DNA of 64,000 nucleotides from Klebsiella terrigena (GCF_006539725.1 NZ_BJNO01000005.1:186001-250000), one strand, 5' to 3'; positions 38,637 to 49,742 are shown, counted from the stretch's first letter. Notes: generated by a model from the sequence alone, not told the origin. Numbers and translations: made by a program.

Positions 38637-39437
38637 TTATTTTACCTGCTCGAGCGCAGTACAGAGTTGTTTTGCGGCGAGGATAATACGTGGGCTCGCG
38701 CGTTCAAACCAGTCGCTATGCAGCGCAATCAGCGAAATTTTTAACTGATTATGCCAGTAGCGTTCGACTTCGGGAATTTTGCGGGCATCGCCGGTGATGA
38801 CAATGGCCTGCGGCTGCCTGGCGAGAACCTGCTCGCGGCTGACCTGGGGCCAGGGTGCTTTACTGGCAGCGAAAATATTCTCGCCGCCGCACAGCGTCAG
38901 GACCTGATCCTGAATCGATCCCTGGCTGCTGGTAAAAAGAGGGTTGCTGCCGAACTGGAGAAAGACGCGCTTCTTCGCAAGATGGGCGTAGCGGGCCTTT
39001 AGCGCGCTATAGTCGTCCTGCATCTGCTGCGCCGCCTGACGGGCCTTTTCCGGCTGAGGGCTCCACTGCGCCAGCTGCCGCAGGGTGGTGATAATCTCTT
39101 CGATGGTGGCGGTATCGACCCAGATGACCTTGATACCGAGGGAGCTTAGCTGATTAACCTGCCGCTCGGCGTTGCCTCCGCGCCACGCCAGGACCAGGTC
39201 CGGCCTGAGGGCGACAATGCGCTCCAGGTTCATCCCCTGCCAGCTGGAAACCTGCTCGATGCCGGCGGCTTCCGGCGGGTAGTCGGAATAGCTGCTGACG
39301 CCAACCGGCGTGATGCCTGCCGCAAACGCCAGCTCGGTATTGGCCGGGGATAGCGTAATCACCCGCGGCGCGGCAAAGAGCCACGCCGGGGCCAGCAGCA
39401 GCAGGGCGGCAAGCGCCTGTTTTAGCGATTTAGCCAC
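38637..39437 (-). CDS. btuF: Vitamin B12-binding periplasmic protein
   Basis: BtuF binds cobalamin in the periplasm and presents it to the BtuCD importer. The 266 residues equal E. coli. A signal peptide (about 1-22, ending LFA-APRV) is followed by the class III binding-protein fold with [19 protein letters not shown] and RPDLVLAW. The start is GTG 39437, which overlaps the mtn stop by 8 bases, so expression depends on mtn translation. btuC and btuD are not in this window. Confidence 0.96.
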   Translation of the reverse strand: MAKSLKQALAALLLLAPAWLFAAPRVITLSPANTELAFAAGITPVGVSSYSDYPPEAAGIEQVSSWQGMNLERIVALRPDLVLAWRGGNAERQVNQLSSLGIKVIWVDTATIEEIITTLRQLAQWSPQPEKARQAAQQMQDDYSALKARYAHLAKKRVFLQFGSNPLFTSSQGSIQDQVLTLCGGENIFAASKAPWPQVSREQVLARQPQAIVITGDARKIPEVERYWHNQLKISLIALHSDWFERASPRIILAAKQLCTALEQVK

Positions 39438-40128
39438 GCGTCAGGTTCTGCACCAGATTTTCCACCATCAGGGTGGACTGCCTGGCGGCGACGGCGAGGA
39501 ACTCGTCGAAGCTCAGATGGGACTGCTGATCGGCAACGTCGGAGATGGCGCGAACCACCACGAACGGGACGCCGAAGTTATAGCAGACGTGCGCGATGGC
39601 GGCGGCTTCCATTTCGACCGCTACGGCCTGGGGGAAGTTATGGCGGATTTTCGCCAGCCCGACGGAGCCGTTGATGAACGCGTCGCCGCTGACGATCAGA
39701 CCGCGTACCGCGTTAAGATTCAGCGCTTCAATGCTGCTTTGCGCGGCGGCAATCAGCTTATCGTCGGCTTTGAAGCCCGCCGGGCAGCCCGGCAGCTGGC
39801 CGTATTCGTAGCCGAATGCGGTCACGTCGGCGTCGTGGTAGCGGGCTTCGTCGGAGATAACGATATCACCGACTTTTAGCGTTGGCTCAAGACCGCCCGC
39901 GGAGCCGGTGTTGATAATCACGTCCGGCTTGCAGACTTCCAGCAGCAGCGCCGCGCCCATCGCCGCGGCAACTTTACCGATCCCCGATTTCAACAGGGCG
40001 ACGTCGGTACCGTGAAGCTGGCCGGTATAAATTTCGCTGCCGCCGAGGGTGATAGTCTGGCGGTTTTCGATTTTGTCGCGCAGAAGGGTAACTTCTTCTT
40101 CCATGGCGCCAATAATGCCGATTTTCAT
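39430..40128 (-). CDS. mtn: 5'-methylthioadenosine/S-adenosylhomocysteine nucleosidase
   Basis: MTAN cleaves methylthioadenosine, S-adenosylhomocysteine and 5'-deoxyadenosine, clearing inhibitors of SAM enzymes and making the AI-2 precursor S-ribosylhomocysteine. The 232 residues equal E. coli. Catalytic features are the N-terminal [10 protein letters not shown], the ribose-binding [11 protein letters not shown] and the purine-site aspartate in [11 protein letters not shown]. It heads the mtn-btuF-yadS unit and is divergent from dgt across 86 bases. Confidence 0.97.
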   Translation of the reverse strand: MKIGIIGAMEEEVTLLRDKIENRQTITLGGSEIYTGQLHGTDVALLKSGIGKVAAAMGAALLLEVCKPDVIINTGSAGGLEPTLKVGDIVISDEARYHDADVTAFGYEYGQLPGCPAGFKADDKLIAAAQSSIEALNLNAVRGLIVSGDAFINGSVGLAKIRHNFPQAVAVEMEAAAIAHVCYNFGVPFVVVRAISDVADQQSHLSFDEFLAVAARQSTLMVENLVQNLTRG

Positions 40129-40214
40129 AGATTTACTCGCGATGTGTCAGGTTTAGTTGCATAGTCTATCATGCACTCAAAGGGAAACGTTATTGCTCGC
40201 GAGCGGGAGAGGCT

Positions 40215-41729
40215 ATGGCAAAGATTGATTTTCGCAACAAGATTAACTGGCGCCGACGCTATCGCTCGCCGCAGGGTGTCGAAACGGAACGTGAAATCCT
40301 GCGTATTTTCGAAAGCGATCGCGGGCGCATTATTAACTCCCCGGCCATCCGCCGTTTACAGCAGAAAACCCAGGTCTTTCCGCTGGAGCGCAACGCGGCG
40401 GTGCGCACCCGACTTACCCACTCTCTCGAAGTGCAGCAGGTTGGACGCTACATCGCCAAAGAGGTTCTGAGCCGGCTGAAGGAGCAGCAGCTGCTGACGG
40501 CCTACGGCCTGGATGAGCTCGGCGGGCCGTTTGAGAGCATTGTCGAGATGGCGTGCCTGATGCACGACATCGGCAACCCGCCGTTTGGCCATTTTGGCGA
40601 GGCGGCAATCAATGACTGGTTCAGCCAGCGCCTCGCGCCTGACGATGCGGCTAACGAAGCGCTGCCCAACGATCGCTGCACGGTTGAGGTGCTGCGCCTG
40701 CGGCCGGGCGAGGCGTCGCTGAACGCGCTGCGCAGTAAGATCCGCCAGGATCTGTGCTGGTTTGAGGGCAACGCGCAGGGGATTCGTTTAGTGCATACGC
40801 TAATGCGAATGAATCTTACCTGGGCGCAGGTTGGCTGTATTCTTAAATATACTCGCCCGGCCTGGTGGCGCGGTGACGCGCCTGCCAGTCACAGCTATTT
40901 AATGAAGAAGCCTGGTTATTATTTAGCCGAAGAGGGCTATATTGCGAGGTTACGTAAAGAACTGGATCTGGCTCCTTACAATCGCTTTCCTTTAACATGG
41001 ATTATGGAAGCGGCGGACGATATCTCATATTGCGTCGCCGATCTTGAAGATGCGGTAGAAAAACGAATTTTCAGCGTAGAGCAACTCTATCAGCATCTGT
41101 ACGACGCGTGGGGGCAGCATGAAAAAGGTTCGTTATTTTCCCAGGTGGTAGAAAATGCGTGGGAAAAATCACGTTCTAATTCCCTAAGCCGGAGTACAGA
41201 AGATCAGTTCTTTATGTATTTACGGGTGAATACGCTGAATAAACTGGTGCCGTATGCGGCCCGACGCTTTATAGATAACATCGCGAAGATTTTTACCGGT
41301 GATTTTAATCACGCGCTGCTTGAGGATGATAGCGACTGCAGTCAGCTGCTGGAGCTATATAAAAACGTGGCGATAAAACATGTGTTTAGCCATCCGGATG
41401 TAGAGCAGCTGGAATTGCAGGGCTATCGCGTTATTAGCGGCCTGTTAGATATCTATAAGCCGCTGCTGAAATTGTCGCTGGAGGAGTTCAGCTTATTAGT
41501 CGAAAAAGAGAGAGTGAGAAGTCTGCCTATCGCTTCGCGGCTATTTCAGAAACTTTCCACGCGACATCGGCTGGCCTACGTGGAGGCGGTAAACAAAATT
41601 CCGGCAGATTCCGCAGAGTTTCCGCTGATGGAATACTATTATCGCTGCCGCCTGATCCAGGACTATATTAGCGGGATGACGGACCTGTATGCATGGGATG
41701 AATATCGGCGGCTGATGGCGGTAGAATAG
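40215..41729 (+). CDS. dgt: Deoxyguanosinetriphosphate triphosphohydrolase
   Basis: Dgt hydrolyses dGTP to deoxyguanosine and tripolyphosphate and so influences dNTP pools and mutation rate. The 504 residues (E. coli 505) carry the HD-domain metal ligands: the histidine of [13 protein letters not shown], the HD pair in [16 protein letters not shown], and the aspartate in [10 protein letters not shown]. The start ATG follows GGGAGAGG. Codon use turns noticeably more A+T-rich in the 3' half (from about 40,900), without any break in the reading frame. Confidence 0.97.
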   Translation: MAKIDFRNKINWRRRYRSPQGVETEREILRIFESDRGRIINSPAIRRLQQKTQVFPLERNAAVRTRLTHSLEVQQVGRYIAKEVLSRLKEQQLLTAYGLDELGGPFESIVEMACLMHDIGNPPFGHFGEAAINDWFSQRLAPDDAANEALPNDRCTVEVLRLRPGEASLNALRSKIRQDLCWFEGNAQGIRLVHTLMRMNLTWAQVGCILKYTRPAWWRGDAPASHSYLMKKPGYYLAEEGYIARLRKELDLAPYNRFPLTWIMEAADDISYCVADLEDAVEKRIFSVEQLYQHLYDAWGQHEKGSLFSQVVENAWEKSRSNSLSRSTEDQFFMYLRVNTLNKLVPYAARRFIDNIAKIFTGDFNHALLEDDSDCSQLLELYKNVAIKHVFSHPDVEQLELQGYRVISGLLDIYKPLLKLSLEEFSLLVEKERVRSLPIASRLFQKLSTRHRLAYVEAVNKIPADSAEFPLMEYYYRCRLIQDYISGMTDLYAWDEYRRLMAVE

Positions 41730-41786
41730 GTACAGGTTTTGTAAAGACGGACAATAATTTTTTACTTTTTGGCAGTGCTTAATTCC

Positions 41787-41814
41787 GGAACTTAGCGCGA
41801 TAAAATGACTCTGA
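41787..41814 (+). promoter_or_regulatory. Sigma-E promoter of degP
   Basis: GGAACTT (41787-41793) and TCTGA (41810-41814) with a 16-base spacer match the sigma-E consensus, 51 bases before the degP start, as in E. coli. A GTAAA at 41741-41745 could be half of a CpxR site, but its partner is not in the usual spacing. Confidence 0.85.
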
Positions 41815-41864
41815 TAGTCACTTACATAGCAATTCTGCGTTATCTAAAATCGAGATTGAGACAT

Positions 41865-43304
41865 ATGAAAAAAACCACGTTAGCAATGAGTGCACTGGCT
41901 CTGAGTTTAGGTCTGGCGTTATCCCCGCTCTCTGCGAGCGCGGCAGAAACAGCTTCTTCGGCGACGAATGCGCAGCAGATGCCGAGTCTGGCCCCGATGC
42001 TGGAAAAAGTCATGCCGTCGGTCGTCAGCATCAACGTTGAAGGCAGCACCACCGTGAACACGCCGCGGATGCCGCGTAACTTCCAGCAGTTCTTCGGCGA
42101 CAACTCGCCGTTCTGCCAGGACGGTTCACCGTTCCAAAGCTCTCCGTTCTGTCAGGGCGGCGGGCAGGGCGGCGGCGCGCCGGCTGACGGCAGCCAGCAG
42201 CAGAAATTTATGGCGCTGGGCTCCGGGGTCATTATTGATGCGGCGAAAGGCTATGTCGTCACCAATAACCACGTTGTGGACAATGCGACGACCATCAAAG
42301 TTCAGCTCAGCGACGGGCGCAAGTTTGACGCCAAAGTGGTGGGTAAAGACCCGCGTTCCGATATTGCGCTGATTCAGATTCAGGATCCGAAAAACCTGTC
42401 GGCAATCAAGCTGGCTGACTCCGACGCCCTGCGCGTAGGCGACTACACCGTGGCTATCGGTAACCCGTTTGGTCTGGGTGAAACCGTGACCTCCGGTATT
42501 GTTTCCGCTCTCGGCCGCAGCGGCCTGAACGTGGAAAACTACGAAAACTTTATCCAGACGGATGCGGCGATTAACCGCGGTAACTCCGGCGGTGCGCTGG
42601 TGAACCTGAACGGCGAGCTGATCGGTATCAATACCGCGATCCTCGCACCGGACGGCGGTAACATCGGCATCGGCTTTGCTATCCCGAGCAACATGGTGAA
42701 AAACCTGACCGAGCAGATGGTCAAATATGGTCAGGTGAAACGCGGTGAGCTGGGGATCATGGGGACCGAGCTGAACTCCGAGCTGGCAAAAGCGATGAAG
42801 GTCGATGCCCAGCGCGGCGCCTTCGTCAGCCAGGTGATGCCGGGCTCTGCCGCGGCGAAAGCCGGTATCAAGGCCGGGGACGTGATTACCTCGCTGAACG
42901 GTAAACCGATTAGCAGCTTTGCCGCACTGCGTGCGCAGGTCGGAACGATGCCTATCGGCAGCAAAGTCGAGCTTGGCCTGGTGCGCGATGGCAAACCGGT
43001 CACCGCGACCGTCGAGCTGCAGCAGAGCAACCAGACTCAGGTTGACTCCAGCAGCATCTTCAACGGTATCGAAGGGGCTGAAATGAGCAACAAGGGCCAG
43101 GATAAAGGCGTGACGGTCAATAACGTCAAGGCCGGGACCCCTGCGGCACAGATTGGCCTGAAGAAAGGCGATATTATCGTCGGTGCTAACCAGCAGCCGG
43201 TGAAAAATATTGCCGACCTGCGCAAAATCTTTGACGCTAAACCGTCGGTGCTGGCGCTGAATATTCAGCGCGGTGATAGCACTATCTACCTGCTGATGCA
43301 GTAA
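41865..43304 (+). CDS. degP: Periplasmic serine protease/chaperone DegP
   Basis: DegP degrades or refolds misfolded periplasmic and outer-membrane proteins and is essential at high temperature. The 479-residue precursor starts MKKTTLAMSALAL with a signal peptide ending ASA-AETA. The catalytic triad is H136 (NNHVVDN), D166 (DPRSDIAL) and S241 (GNSGGAL). The LA loop with two cysteines (84 and 96) is about five residues longer than in E. coli. Two PDZ domains fill the C-terminal half. The frame extends 60 bases upstream but the signal peptide fixes the start. Sigma-E promoter upstream. Confidence 0.98.
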   Translation: MKKTTLAMSALALSLGLALSPLSASAAETASSATNAQQMPSLAPMLEKVMPSVVSINVEGSTTVNTPRMPRNFQQFFGDNSPFCQDGSPFQSSPFCQGGGQGGGAPADGSQQQKFMALGSGVIIDAAKGYVVTNNHVVDNATTIKVQLSDGRKFDAKVVGKDPRSDIALIQIQDPKNLSAIKLADSDALRVGDYTVAIGNPFGLGETVTSGIVSALGRSGLNVENYENFIQTDAAINRGNSGGALVNLNGELIGINTAILAPDGGNIGIGFAIPSNMVKNLTEQMVKYGQVKRGELGIMGTELNSELAKAMKVDAQRGAFVSQVMPGSAAAKAGIKAGDVITSLNGKPISSFAALRAQVGTMPIGSKVELGLVRDGKPVTATVELQQSNQTQVDSSSIFNGIEGAEMSNKGQDKGVTVNNVKAGTPAAQIGLKKGDIIVGANQQPVKNIADLRKIFDAKPSVLALNIQRGDSTIYLLMQ

Positions 43305-43321
43305 TCTCTGTCGGTTACATC

Positions 43322-43358
43322 AGCCCCTTCTCCTCGCCCGAGGGAAGGGGCTTTTTTT
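43322..43358 (+). terminator. Intrinsic terminator after degP
   Basis: AGCCCCTTC pairs with GAAGGGGCT, with further pairing inside the loop (CCTCG/CGAGG), followed by seven T. It lies 17 bases after the degP stop. Confidence 0.9.
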
Positions 43359-43494
43359 ATCCTGCACCGCGGCCGAACCGTCATTCTGTGATTCCTTCCA
43401 CAACTCCATACTTCTCTCCCGTGCTTTGTGCATACGCACAATGCAGCGCTAACCCAACTCTTTTATGCTGGTGCCCTGCTCACGGGAGGGTTAC

Positions 43495-44652
43495 ATGGCT
43501 GGCTGGCATCTTGATACCAAAATGGCGCAGGATATTGTGGCGCGTACCATGCGCATCATTGATACCAATATCAACGTAATGGATGCCCGTGGGCGCATTA
43601 TTGGCAGCGGCGATCGTGAGCGTATTGGTGAATTGCACGAAGGCGCGCTGCTGGTTCTCTCGCAGGGACGTATTGTCGATATCGATGATGCGGTGGCCCG
43701 CCACCTGCACGGCGTACGCCAGGGGATCAACCTGCCGCTGCGTCTGGAAGGGGAAATCGTCGGCGTCATCGGCCTGACCGGCGAGCCTGAAACGCTGCGC
43801 AAGTATGGCGAGCTGGTATGCATGACCGCAGAGATGATGCTGGAGCAGTCCCGGCTGATGCACCTGCTGGCCCAGGATAGCCGCCTGCGTGAAGAGCTGG
43901 TGATGAACCTGATTCAGGCGGAAGAGAATACTCCGGCACTTACCGAATGGGCGCAGCGCCTGGGAATCGACCTGAATCAGCCGCGGGTGGTGGCAATGAT
44001 TGAGGTCGATAGCGGCCAGCTGGGCGTGGATAGCGCCATGGCGGAACTGCAGCAGCTGCAGACGGCTCTGACCACCCCGGATCGCAATAACCTGGTGGCG
44101 ATTGTCTCATTAACGGAGATGGTGGTTCTTAAGCCCGCGCTCAACGCCTTTGGCCGCTGGGATGCGGAAGATCACTGCAAACGGGTTGACCAGCTTATCG
44201 CCAGAATGAAGGAAAACGGCCAGCTGCGTTTCCGCGTGGCATTAGGCAACTTCTTTACCGGGCCTGGGAGCATTGCGCGCTCGTATCGTACCGCCCGCAC
44301 CACCATGATGGTCGGCAAGGAGCGCATGCCGGAGAGCCGGAGCTATTTTTATCAGGATTTGATGCTGCCGGTGCTGCTCGATAGCCTGCGCGGCGGCTGG
44401 CAGGCCAACGAGCTGGCCCGTCCGCTGGTTCGCCTGAAGGCGATGGATAATAACGGTCTGCTGCGACGCACGCTGCAGGCCTGGTTTCGCCATAACGTTC
44501 AGCCGCTGGCGACCTCAAAGGCGCTGTTTATTCATCGTAATACGCTGGAGTACCGGCTGAATCGTATTTCAGAGCTGACGGGGCTGGACCTGGGCTGTTT
44601 TGACGATCGGCTGCTGCTCTATATTGCGCTGCAGCTGGATGAACAGAGGTAG
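43495..44652 (+). CDS. cdaR: Sugar diacid utilization regulator CdaR
   Basis: CdaR activates genes for uptake and use of D-glucarate, D-galactarate and D-glycerate. The 385 residues equal E. coli CdaR and start MAGWHLDTKMAQD behind GGGAGGG. Domains: an N-terminal sugar-diacid recognition domain (about 5-140), a central GGDEF-like regulator domain, and a C-terminal helix-turn-helix of the PucR/CdaR type (LFIHRNTLEYRLNRISELTG). The frame continues 30 bases upstream without family support. Its targets are not in this window. Confidence 0.96.
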   Translation: MAGWHLDTKMAQDIVARTMRIIDTNINVMDARGRIIGSGDRERIGELHEGALLVLSQGRIVDIDDAVARHLHGVRQGINLPLRLEGEIVGVIGLTGEPETLRKYGELVCMTAEMMLEQSRLMHLLAQDSRLREELVMNLIQAEENTPALTEWAQRLGIDLNQPRVVAMIEVDSGQLGVDSAMAELQQLQTALTTPDRNNLVAIVSLTEMVVLKPALNAFGRWDAEDHCKRVDQLIARMKENGQLRFRVALGNFFTGPGSIARSYRTARTTMMVGKERMPESRSYFYQDLMLPVLLDSLRGGWQANELARPLVRLKAMDNNGLLRRTLQAWFRHNVQPLATSKALFIHRNTLEYRLNRISELTGLDLGCFDDRLLLYIALQLDEQR

Positions 44653-44660
44653 GGGATAAT

Positions 44661-44691
44661 CCCGGATGATGGCGCGAACGCCTTATCCGGG
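44661..44691. repeat. REP element between cdaR and yaeH
   Basis: CCCGGAT and ATCCGGG with inner GGCG/CGCC form the imperfect palindrome of an enterobacterial REP/palindromic unit, 8 bases after the cdaR stop. The sequence CGCCTTATCCGGG is close to the classic E. coli REP arm. Confidence 0.75.
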
Positions 44692-44744
44692 CGGCTGTAC
44701 ACATAGCCCTGACGGGCATCGCCGGCCAGGGAAGGGGAGCAGAC

Positions 44745-45134
44745 TTACTTGTTGCGGGTCAGTTTTTCCAGATCGGCTTCAATTTCGCTGATCTTATGGG
44801 TGACCACGCTTTCAAGATGACGCAGATCGTCGAGGATCTTACGTTTCAGATCGACTTCAGTGCGATCGCGCTGGCAGATCTGATCGAGTTCATCGATAAC
44901 GTAGCGCAGGTTGGGACTGATCTCCTGCACCTCTTTATAACCCTGGCCTACGCCATCGGCGACCACGGTCTTACGCTGACGCGGATACTTAAACTTAACG
45001 CTCTTGGCGAAGAATTCGCCCTTGTCCTTCTGAAAATAGATTTTCAGAATGTCGTTGTTAGCTTCCTGCCGCAGGCTATAGCGATCGATTTCATCAGGAT
45101 TGGTAATGCCAAGACTTTTCAGATTATCGTACAT
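44745..45134 (-). CDS. yaeH: UPF0325 family protein YaeH
   Basis: YaeH is a small conserved enterobacterial protein of unknown function. The 129 residues (E. coli 128) are hydrophilic, without signal peptide or membrane segment, and the C-terminal third (about 85-127, [20 protein letters not shown]) looks like a helix or coiled coil. It reads in the same direction as dapD, from which a terminator separates it, and it converges with cdaR. Confidence 0.92.
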   Translation of the reverse strand: MYDNLKSLGITNPDEIDRYSLRQEANNDILKIYFQKDKGEFFAKSVKFKYPRQRKTVVADGVGQGYKEVQEISPNLRYVIDELDQICQRDRTEVDLKRKILDDLRHLESVVTHKISEIEADLEKLTRNK

Positions 45135-45206
45135 AACGGTACCTTTGATATCATTATAACCTTTGAATAATTAACGAAAAAAGCCATCTTCGCCAGCGTC
45201 AAATAT

Positions 45207-45236
45207 AAAAAAAGCGGGATATCTCCCGCTTTTTAT
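45207..45236 (-). terminator. Intrinsic terminator after dapD
   Basis: AAAAAGCGGGA and TCCCGCTTTTT form a stem with loop TATC immediately after the dapD stop (minus strand), ending in a T run. The A and T runs on both sides mean it could work in either direction. Confidence 0.9.
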
Positions 45237-45241
45237 ACTGT

Positions 45242-46066
45242 TTAGTCGATGGTACGCAGCAGTTCGTTAATGCCGACCTTGCCGCGAGTTTTCGCATCAA
45301 CCTTCTTCACGATCACCGCGCAGTACAGGCTGTACTTGCCATCTTTCGACGGCAGGTTGCCGGAAACCACCACCGAGCCGGCCGGTACGCGACCGTAGAA
45401 GACTTCGCCGGTTTCGCGGTCGTAGATTTTGGTGCTCTGGCCGAGGTACACGCCCATCGAGATAACGGAACCCTCTTCGACGATAACGCCTTCGACAACT
45501 TCAGAACGCGCGCCGATAAAGCAGTTATCTTCGATGATGGTTGGGTTAGCCTGCAGCGGTTCCAGCACGCCGCCGATACCCACGCCGCCGGAGAGGTGCA
45601 CGTTTTTACCGATCTGCGCGCAGGAGCCGACGGTAGCCCAGGTATCAACCATGCTGCCTTCGTCAACGTAGGCGCCGATGTTGACGTAGGACGGCATCAG
45701 CACGGTGTTGCGGGCAATAAACGCGCCCTGGCGAACGGCCGCCGGCGGAACCACGCGGAAGCCCTCTTTCTGGAAACGCGCTTCATCGTAGTCGGCGAAT
45801 TTCATCGGTACTTTATCGAAGTAGCGGCTTTCCGCACCGTCGATAACCTGGTTATCGTTAATACGGAAAGAGAGCAGAACCGCTTTCTTCAGCCACTGGT
45901 GGGTGACCCACTGGCCATCGATCTTTTCAGCGACACGCAGAGCGCCGGAATCAAGCAGGGAAATGACCTGGTTAACCGCTTCGCGGGTTACGGTATCCAC
46001 ATTTGCCGGCGTGATGTCGGCGCGACGCTCAAAGGCGGACTCAATAACATTCTGTAATTGCTGCAT
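45242..46066 (-). CDS. dapD: Tetrahydrodipicolinate N-succinyltransferase
   Basis: DapD succinylates tetrahydrodipicolinate in the succinylase route to meso-diaminopimelate and lysine. The 274 residues equal E. coli. After an N-terminal helical domain, the left-handed beta-helix of hexapeptide repeats runs from about 100 to 220 ([50 protein letters not shown]). It lies 34 bases downstream of glnD on the same strand. Confidence 0.98.
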   Translation of the reverse strand: MQQLQNVIESAFERRADITPANVDTVTREAVNQVISLLDSGALRVAEKIDGQWVTHQWLKKAVLLSFRINDNQVIDGAESRYFDKVPMKFADYDEARFQKEGFRVVPPAAVRQGAFIARNTVLMPSYVNIGAYVDEGSMVDTWATVGSCAQIGKNVHLSGGVGIGGVLEPLQANPTIIEDNCFIGARSEVVEGVIVEEGSVISMGVYLGQSTKIYDRETGEVFYGRVPAGSVVVSGNLPSKDGKYSLYCAVIVKKVDAKTRGKVGINELLRTID

Positions 46067-46100
46067 TGTTTACTCTTTCTCTATTACACATAAAAGTTCG

Positions 46101-48764
46101 TTACCCTTTATCGTTTGGATTGAGGGCCTCTGTCAACCGTTGTTGTACTTCTTGTTGCAGCTCATTATTAAGCGCACGCCGGTCTGCCGTGGCGATTATA
46201 AATAAATCTTCTACTCGCTCACCAATTGTCGTAATTCTGGCCCCGTGCAGGGAAATATTGAGGTCGGCGAAGACCTGTCCGACCCGGGCCAGCAGGCCGG
46301 GCTGATCGAGCGCAATCAGCTCAAGAAACGATTTTCGGTCGGTATGCGTGGGCAGGAAATTGACCTCGGTGGCGACGGAAAAATGGCGTAATTTTGCCGC
46401 CTGCCGGCGCGGAGCGGGCGGCTGCCAGCTGCGTTGAGTAATGGTCTGCTCGAGCCCGAGGCGGATCATTTCGTGGCGATCGGCGGAGAGCGGGCTGCCG
46501 TCCGGTTCGAGCACGATAAAGGTGTCCATCGCCATCCCGTCGCGGGTGGTAAAGACCTGGGCGTCGTGCACGCTCAGATTTCGGCGGTCAAGTTCACCGC
46601 AGACGGCGGCGAAGAGATACGGGCGGTCCGGGCTCCAGATAAAGATTTCGGTGCCGCCGCGCGTGGCCTGCGAGCTGAGCAGGATCATCGGTTTATTAAG
46701 ATCGTGCCGGAGCAAATTACGCGCGTGCCAGGCGAGCTGATTTGGCGTGTGGCGCACGAAGTAGTTGGCCCGGCAGCGGTTCCAGATTTGATGCAGGGCC
46801 TCTTCATTGATGTTTTCCATCCGCAGCAGCGCCAGCGCCTGCAGCTGATGATGGCGAACTCGTTCGCGCATATCCGGCGTGCTTTGCATGCCGCGGCGCA
46901 GCTGTTTTTCGGTGGCGAAATAGAGCTCGCGCAGCAGGCTCTGCTTCCAGCTGTTCCACAAGGTTTCGTTGGTGGCGCAGATATCGGCCACGGTCAGGCA
47001 CACCAGGTAGCGCAGGCGGTTTTCCGTCTGCACCTCTTCGGCGAACTGTTTGATGACCTCGGGATCCTGAATATCACGGCGCTGGGCGGTGACGGACATT
47101 AACAGATGATGGCGAACCAGCCAGGCGACCATCTGAGTTTCTCGCGAGTTCAGGCCGTGCAGTTCGGCAAACTTCAGGACGTCCTGGGCACCGAGCACCG
47201 AATGATCGCCGCCGCGGCCTTTAGCAATGTCGTGGAACAGGGCGGCAATCAGAATCAGCTCAGGATGGGTCAGGCGCGGCCACAGCTCAACGCACAGCGG
47301 GTGGCGGCTGCGGGTCTCCTCTTTGGCAAAACTCTCCAGCTTGAGCAGGACGCGGATCGTATGCTCGTCCACGGTGTAGGCATGGAACAGATCGAACTGC
47401 ATCTGGCCGACGATATGCGACCACTGCGGCATGTATGCCCACAGCACGCTGTGGCGGTGCATCGGCAGCAGCCCGCGGCTCACCGCACCCTGGTGGCGCA
47501 GCATGCTGAGAAAAATGGTTCGCGCTTCCGGGATATAGCACAGCGGCTGCGTCAGGTGGCGGCGCGCGTGGCGCAGGTGGCGCAGCGTTGTGGAGTAGAT
47601 GCCGGTGATGCTGCTGTTGCGTACCATAATATAGAACATGCGCAGAATAGCCTGCGGCTCGCGGATGAACAGCGTATCGTCGCGCAGGTCGATGAGCGAG
47701 CCGCGCAGCTGAAAATCATCGTCAATCGGCCGCGGCTTTTCGTCTTCGGTCAGCGCCAGGATGGCCTCATCAAATAGCTGCAGCAGCATATGGTTCAGTT
47801 CGCTTACCCGCCGGGTGACGCGGAAGAAATCCTTCATCATATGCTCGATGGGCTGATTGCCCTCGCCGTCATAGCCCAGCCGGCGCGCCACGCTGAGCTG
47901 GCGGTCGAAGAGCAGACGGTTATCGTAGCGGGTCAGCTCCAGATGCAGGGCGAATCGAATGCGCCACAGCTGGTGCAGGCATTCGTTGAGCTCGTTGCGC
48001 TCCGCCTCCGTCAGGAAGCCGAAGCCCACCATTTCATCCATCGAGGTGGCGCCGAAGTGGCGGCGCGCGACCCACTGCAGGGTATGAATATCCCGCAGGC
48101 CGCCGGGGCTGCTTTTGACATCCGGCTCGAGGTTGTAGCTGGTGCCGTGGTAGCGCTGATGGCGCACGCTCTGTTCTTCGAGTTTGGCGGCGAAGAATTT
48201 CTCCGACGGCCAGAAGCCGTCGCTAAAAATGTGCTTTTGCAGCTCAAGAAACAGCGCGACGTCGCCGATCAGCAGGCGCGATTCGATCAGGTTGGTGGCG
48301 ACGGTGAGATCGGATAATCCTTCCAGCAGGCACTCTTCGAGGGTGCGCACGCTGTGCCCGACCTCCAGCTTGACGTCCCACAGCAGCGTCAGCAGCTCGC
48401 CGACCTTCTGCGCCTGTTCGTCGGAGAGTTTTTTTCGGCTTAATATCAGCAGGTCGACGTCGGAGAGCGGGTGCAGTTCACCGCGACCGTAGCCGCCTAC
48501 CGCCACCAGAGCCATGTCGCAAACCGACCCGAAGCCGTACTCTACCCACAGGCGCTGCAGCAGCTGATCGATAAACTCGGTGCGGGCTTCAATCAGCCGC
48601 TCAGCGGCGGTGCCGGCATCGAAAGCTTCGCCCAGCCAGCGCTGGAAAAGCTCGAGATGGGACTTAATCGTCGCGCAGTTCAAATCGTCCTGCGGCCAGG
48701 CGCCCGGATCCTCAGGTTGGCCCGAGAGGGCCAGGGGGAGAGTGCCAGGTAAAGAGTTGCTCAT
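46101..48764 (-). CDS. glnD: Bifunctional uridylyltransferase/uridylyl-removing enzyme
   Basis: GlnD senses glutamine and modifies or demodifies the PII proteins GlnB and GlnK, setting glutamine synthetase activity and Ntr gene expression. The 887 residues (E. coli 890) show the nucleotidyltransferase site [17 protein letters not shown], a central helical region, the HD hydrolase domain with [15 protein letters not shown], and two ACT domains at the C-terminus (about 705-790 and 815-887). The N-terminal 30 residues differ most from E. coli. It is preceded by the map terminator, so it probably has its own promoter. Confidence 0.97.
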   Translation of the reverse strand: MSNSLPGTLPLALSGQPEDPGAWPQDDLNCATIKSHLELFQRWLGEAFDAGTAAERLIEARTEFIDQLLQRLWVEYGFGSVCDMALVAVGGYGRGELHPLSDVDLLILSRKKLSDEQAQKVGELLTLLWDVKLEVGHSVRTLEECLLEGLSDLTVATNLIESRLLIGDVALFLELQKHIFSDGFWPSEKFFAAKLEEQSVRHQRYHGTSYNLEPDVKSSPGGLRDIHTLQWVARRHFGATSMDEMVGFGFLTEAERNELNECLHQLWRIRFALHLELTRYDNRLLFDRQLSVARRLGYDGEGNQPIEHMMKDFFRVTRRVSELNHMLLQLFDEAILALTEDEKPRPIDDDFQLRGSLIDLRDDTLFIREPQAILRMFYIMVRNSSITGIYSTTLRHLRHARRHLTQPLCYIPEARTIFLSMLRHQGAVSRGLLPMHRHSVLWAYMPQWSHIVGQMQFDLFHAYTVDEHTIRVLLKLESFAKEETRSRHPLCVELWPRLTHPELILIAALFHDIAKGRGGDHSVLGAQDVLKFAELHGLNSRETQMVAWLVRHHLLMSVTAQRRDIQDPEVIKQFAEEVQTENRLRYLVCLTVADICATNETLWNSWKQSLLRELYFATEKQLRRGMQSTPDMRERVRHHQLQALALLRMENINEEALHQIWNRCRANYFVRHTPNQLAWHARNLLRHDLNKPMILLSSQATRGGTEIFIWSPDRPYLFAAVCGELDRRNLSVHDAQVFTTRDGMAMDTFIVLEPDGSPLSADRHEMIRLGLEQTITQRSWQPPAPRRQAAKLRHFSVATEVNFLPTHTDRKSFLELIALDQPGLLARVGQVFADLNISLHGARITTIGERVEDLFIIATADRRALNNELQQEVQQRLTEALNPNDKG

Positions 48765-48800
48765 CGCGCCACCATAAGAAAAATATATCGCCCGTCATAA

Positions 48801-48824
48801 AAAAGCCGGCGGGCGCCGGCTTTT
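48801..48824 (-). terminator. Intrinsic terminator after map
   Basis: AAAAGCCGGC and GCCGGCTTTT form a 10-base stem two bases past the map stop; the T run on the minus strand and A run on the other side make it potentially bidirectional. Confidence 0.9.
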
Positions 48825-48826
48825 CG

Positions 48827-49621
48827 TTATTCGTTGTGCGAGATTATCGCCGGGATGGTGTCATCCTTGCGTAACGTCAGAATTTCGCAGCCGTTATCCG
48901 TCACCACAATAGTATGCTCGTACTGGGCAGACAAGCTCCGGTCTTTCGTTTTCACCGTCCAGCCGTCTTTCATGCTGCGGATCTCTTTCTTACCGGCGTT
49001 GACCATCGGCTCGATGGTAAAGGTCATCCCCGGCTTGAGCACCACGTTGGTCTCCGGTGAGTCGTAGTGCAGCACCTGCGGCTCTTCATGGAAGCCGCGG
49101 CCAATGCCGTGCCCGCAGTATTCACGCACCACGGAAAAACCTTCCGCTTCGACAAATTTCTGAATGGCCGCGCCGATGGCCCGCAGGTTAATGCCGGGTT
49201 TGACCATCTTCAGGGCCAGATAGAGGCTCTCCTGAGTGACGCGGCACAGACGCTCGCCGAGGATCGTCGGTTTGCCGACGATAAACATTTTGGAGGTGTC
49301 GCCGTGGAACTCATCCTTAATGACCGTGACGTCAACGTTGACGATATCGCCATCTTTCAGCCGTTTTTCATCATCCGGGATACCGTGGCACACCACTTCG
49401 TTAATCGAGATACACACCGATTTAGGGAAGCCGTGGTAGCCGAGGCAGGCGGAGATCGCTTTCTGCTCGTTGACGATGTAATCGTTACAGATGCGGTCCA
49501 GCTCGCCGGTGCTGACGCCCGGTTTTACATAGGGTTCAATCATTTCGAGCACTTCGGCGGCCAGGCGGCCCGCGACGCGCATTTTTTCGATGTCTTCAGA
49601 TGTCTTGATAGAAATAGCCAT
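48827..49621 (-). CDS. map: Methionine aminopeptidase, type I
   Basis: MetAP removes the N-terminal methionine from nascent proteins with a small second residue. The 264 residues equal E. coli. Pita-bread fold metal ligands are seen in VNVDVTVIKDEFHGDTS (two aspartates), GHGIGRGFHEEP (histidine), FTIEPM (glutamate) and QYEHTIVV (glutamate). The start ATG at 49621 gives MAISIKTSEDIEKM. It is divergent from rpsB, whose product and others it processes. Confidence 0.98.
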   Translation of the reverse strand: MAISIKTSEDIEKMRVAGRLAAEVLEMIEPYVKPGVSTGELDRICNDYIVNEQKAISACLGYHGFPKSVCISINEVVCHGIPDDEKRLKDGDIVNVDVTVIKDEFHGDTSKMFIVGKPTILGERLCRVTQESLYLALKMVKPGINLRAIGAAIQKFVEAEGFSVVREYCGHGIGRGFHEEPQVLHYDSPETNVVLKPGMTFTIEPMVNAGKKEIRSMKDGWTVKTKDRSLSAQYEHTIVVTDNGCEILTLRKDDTIPAIISHNE

Positions 49622-49742
49622 GGATTGTGTCCAGCTGTGTCGATTTTTTCGACAATAATAGAGTAAGTCCCGTCAATGTTAACAGTCCGGGTGACCTGGT
49701 GCCAAATTGAGAATCATTAACAGCACTCAGCGTCAACAAGAG

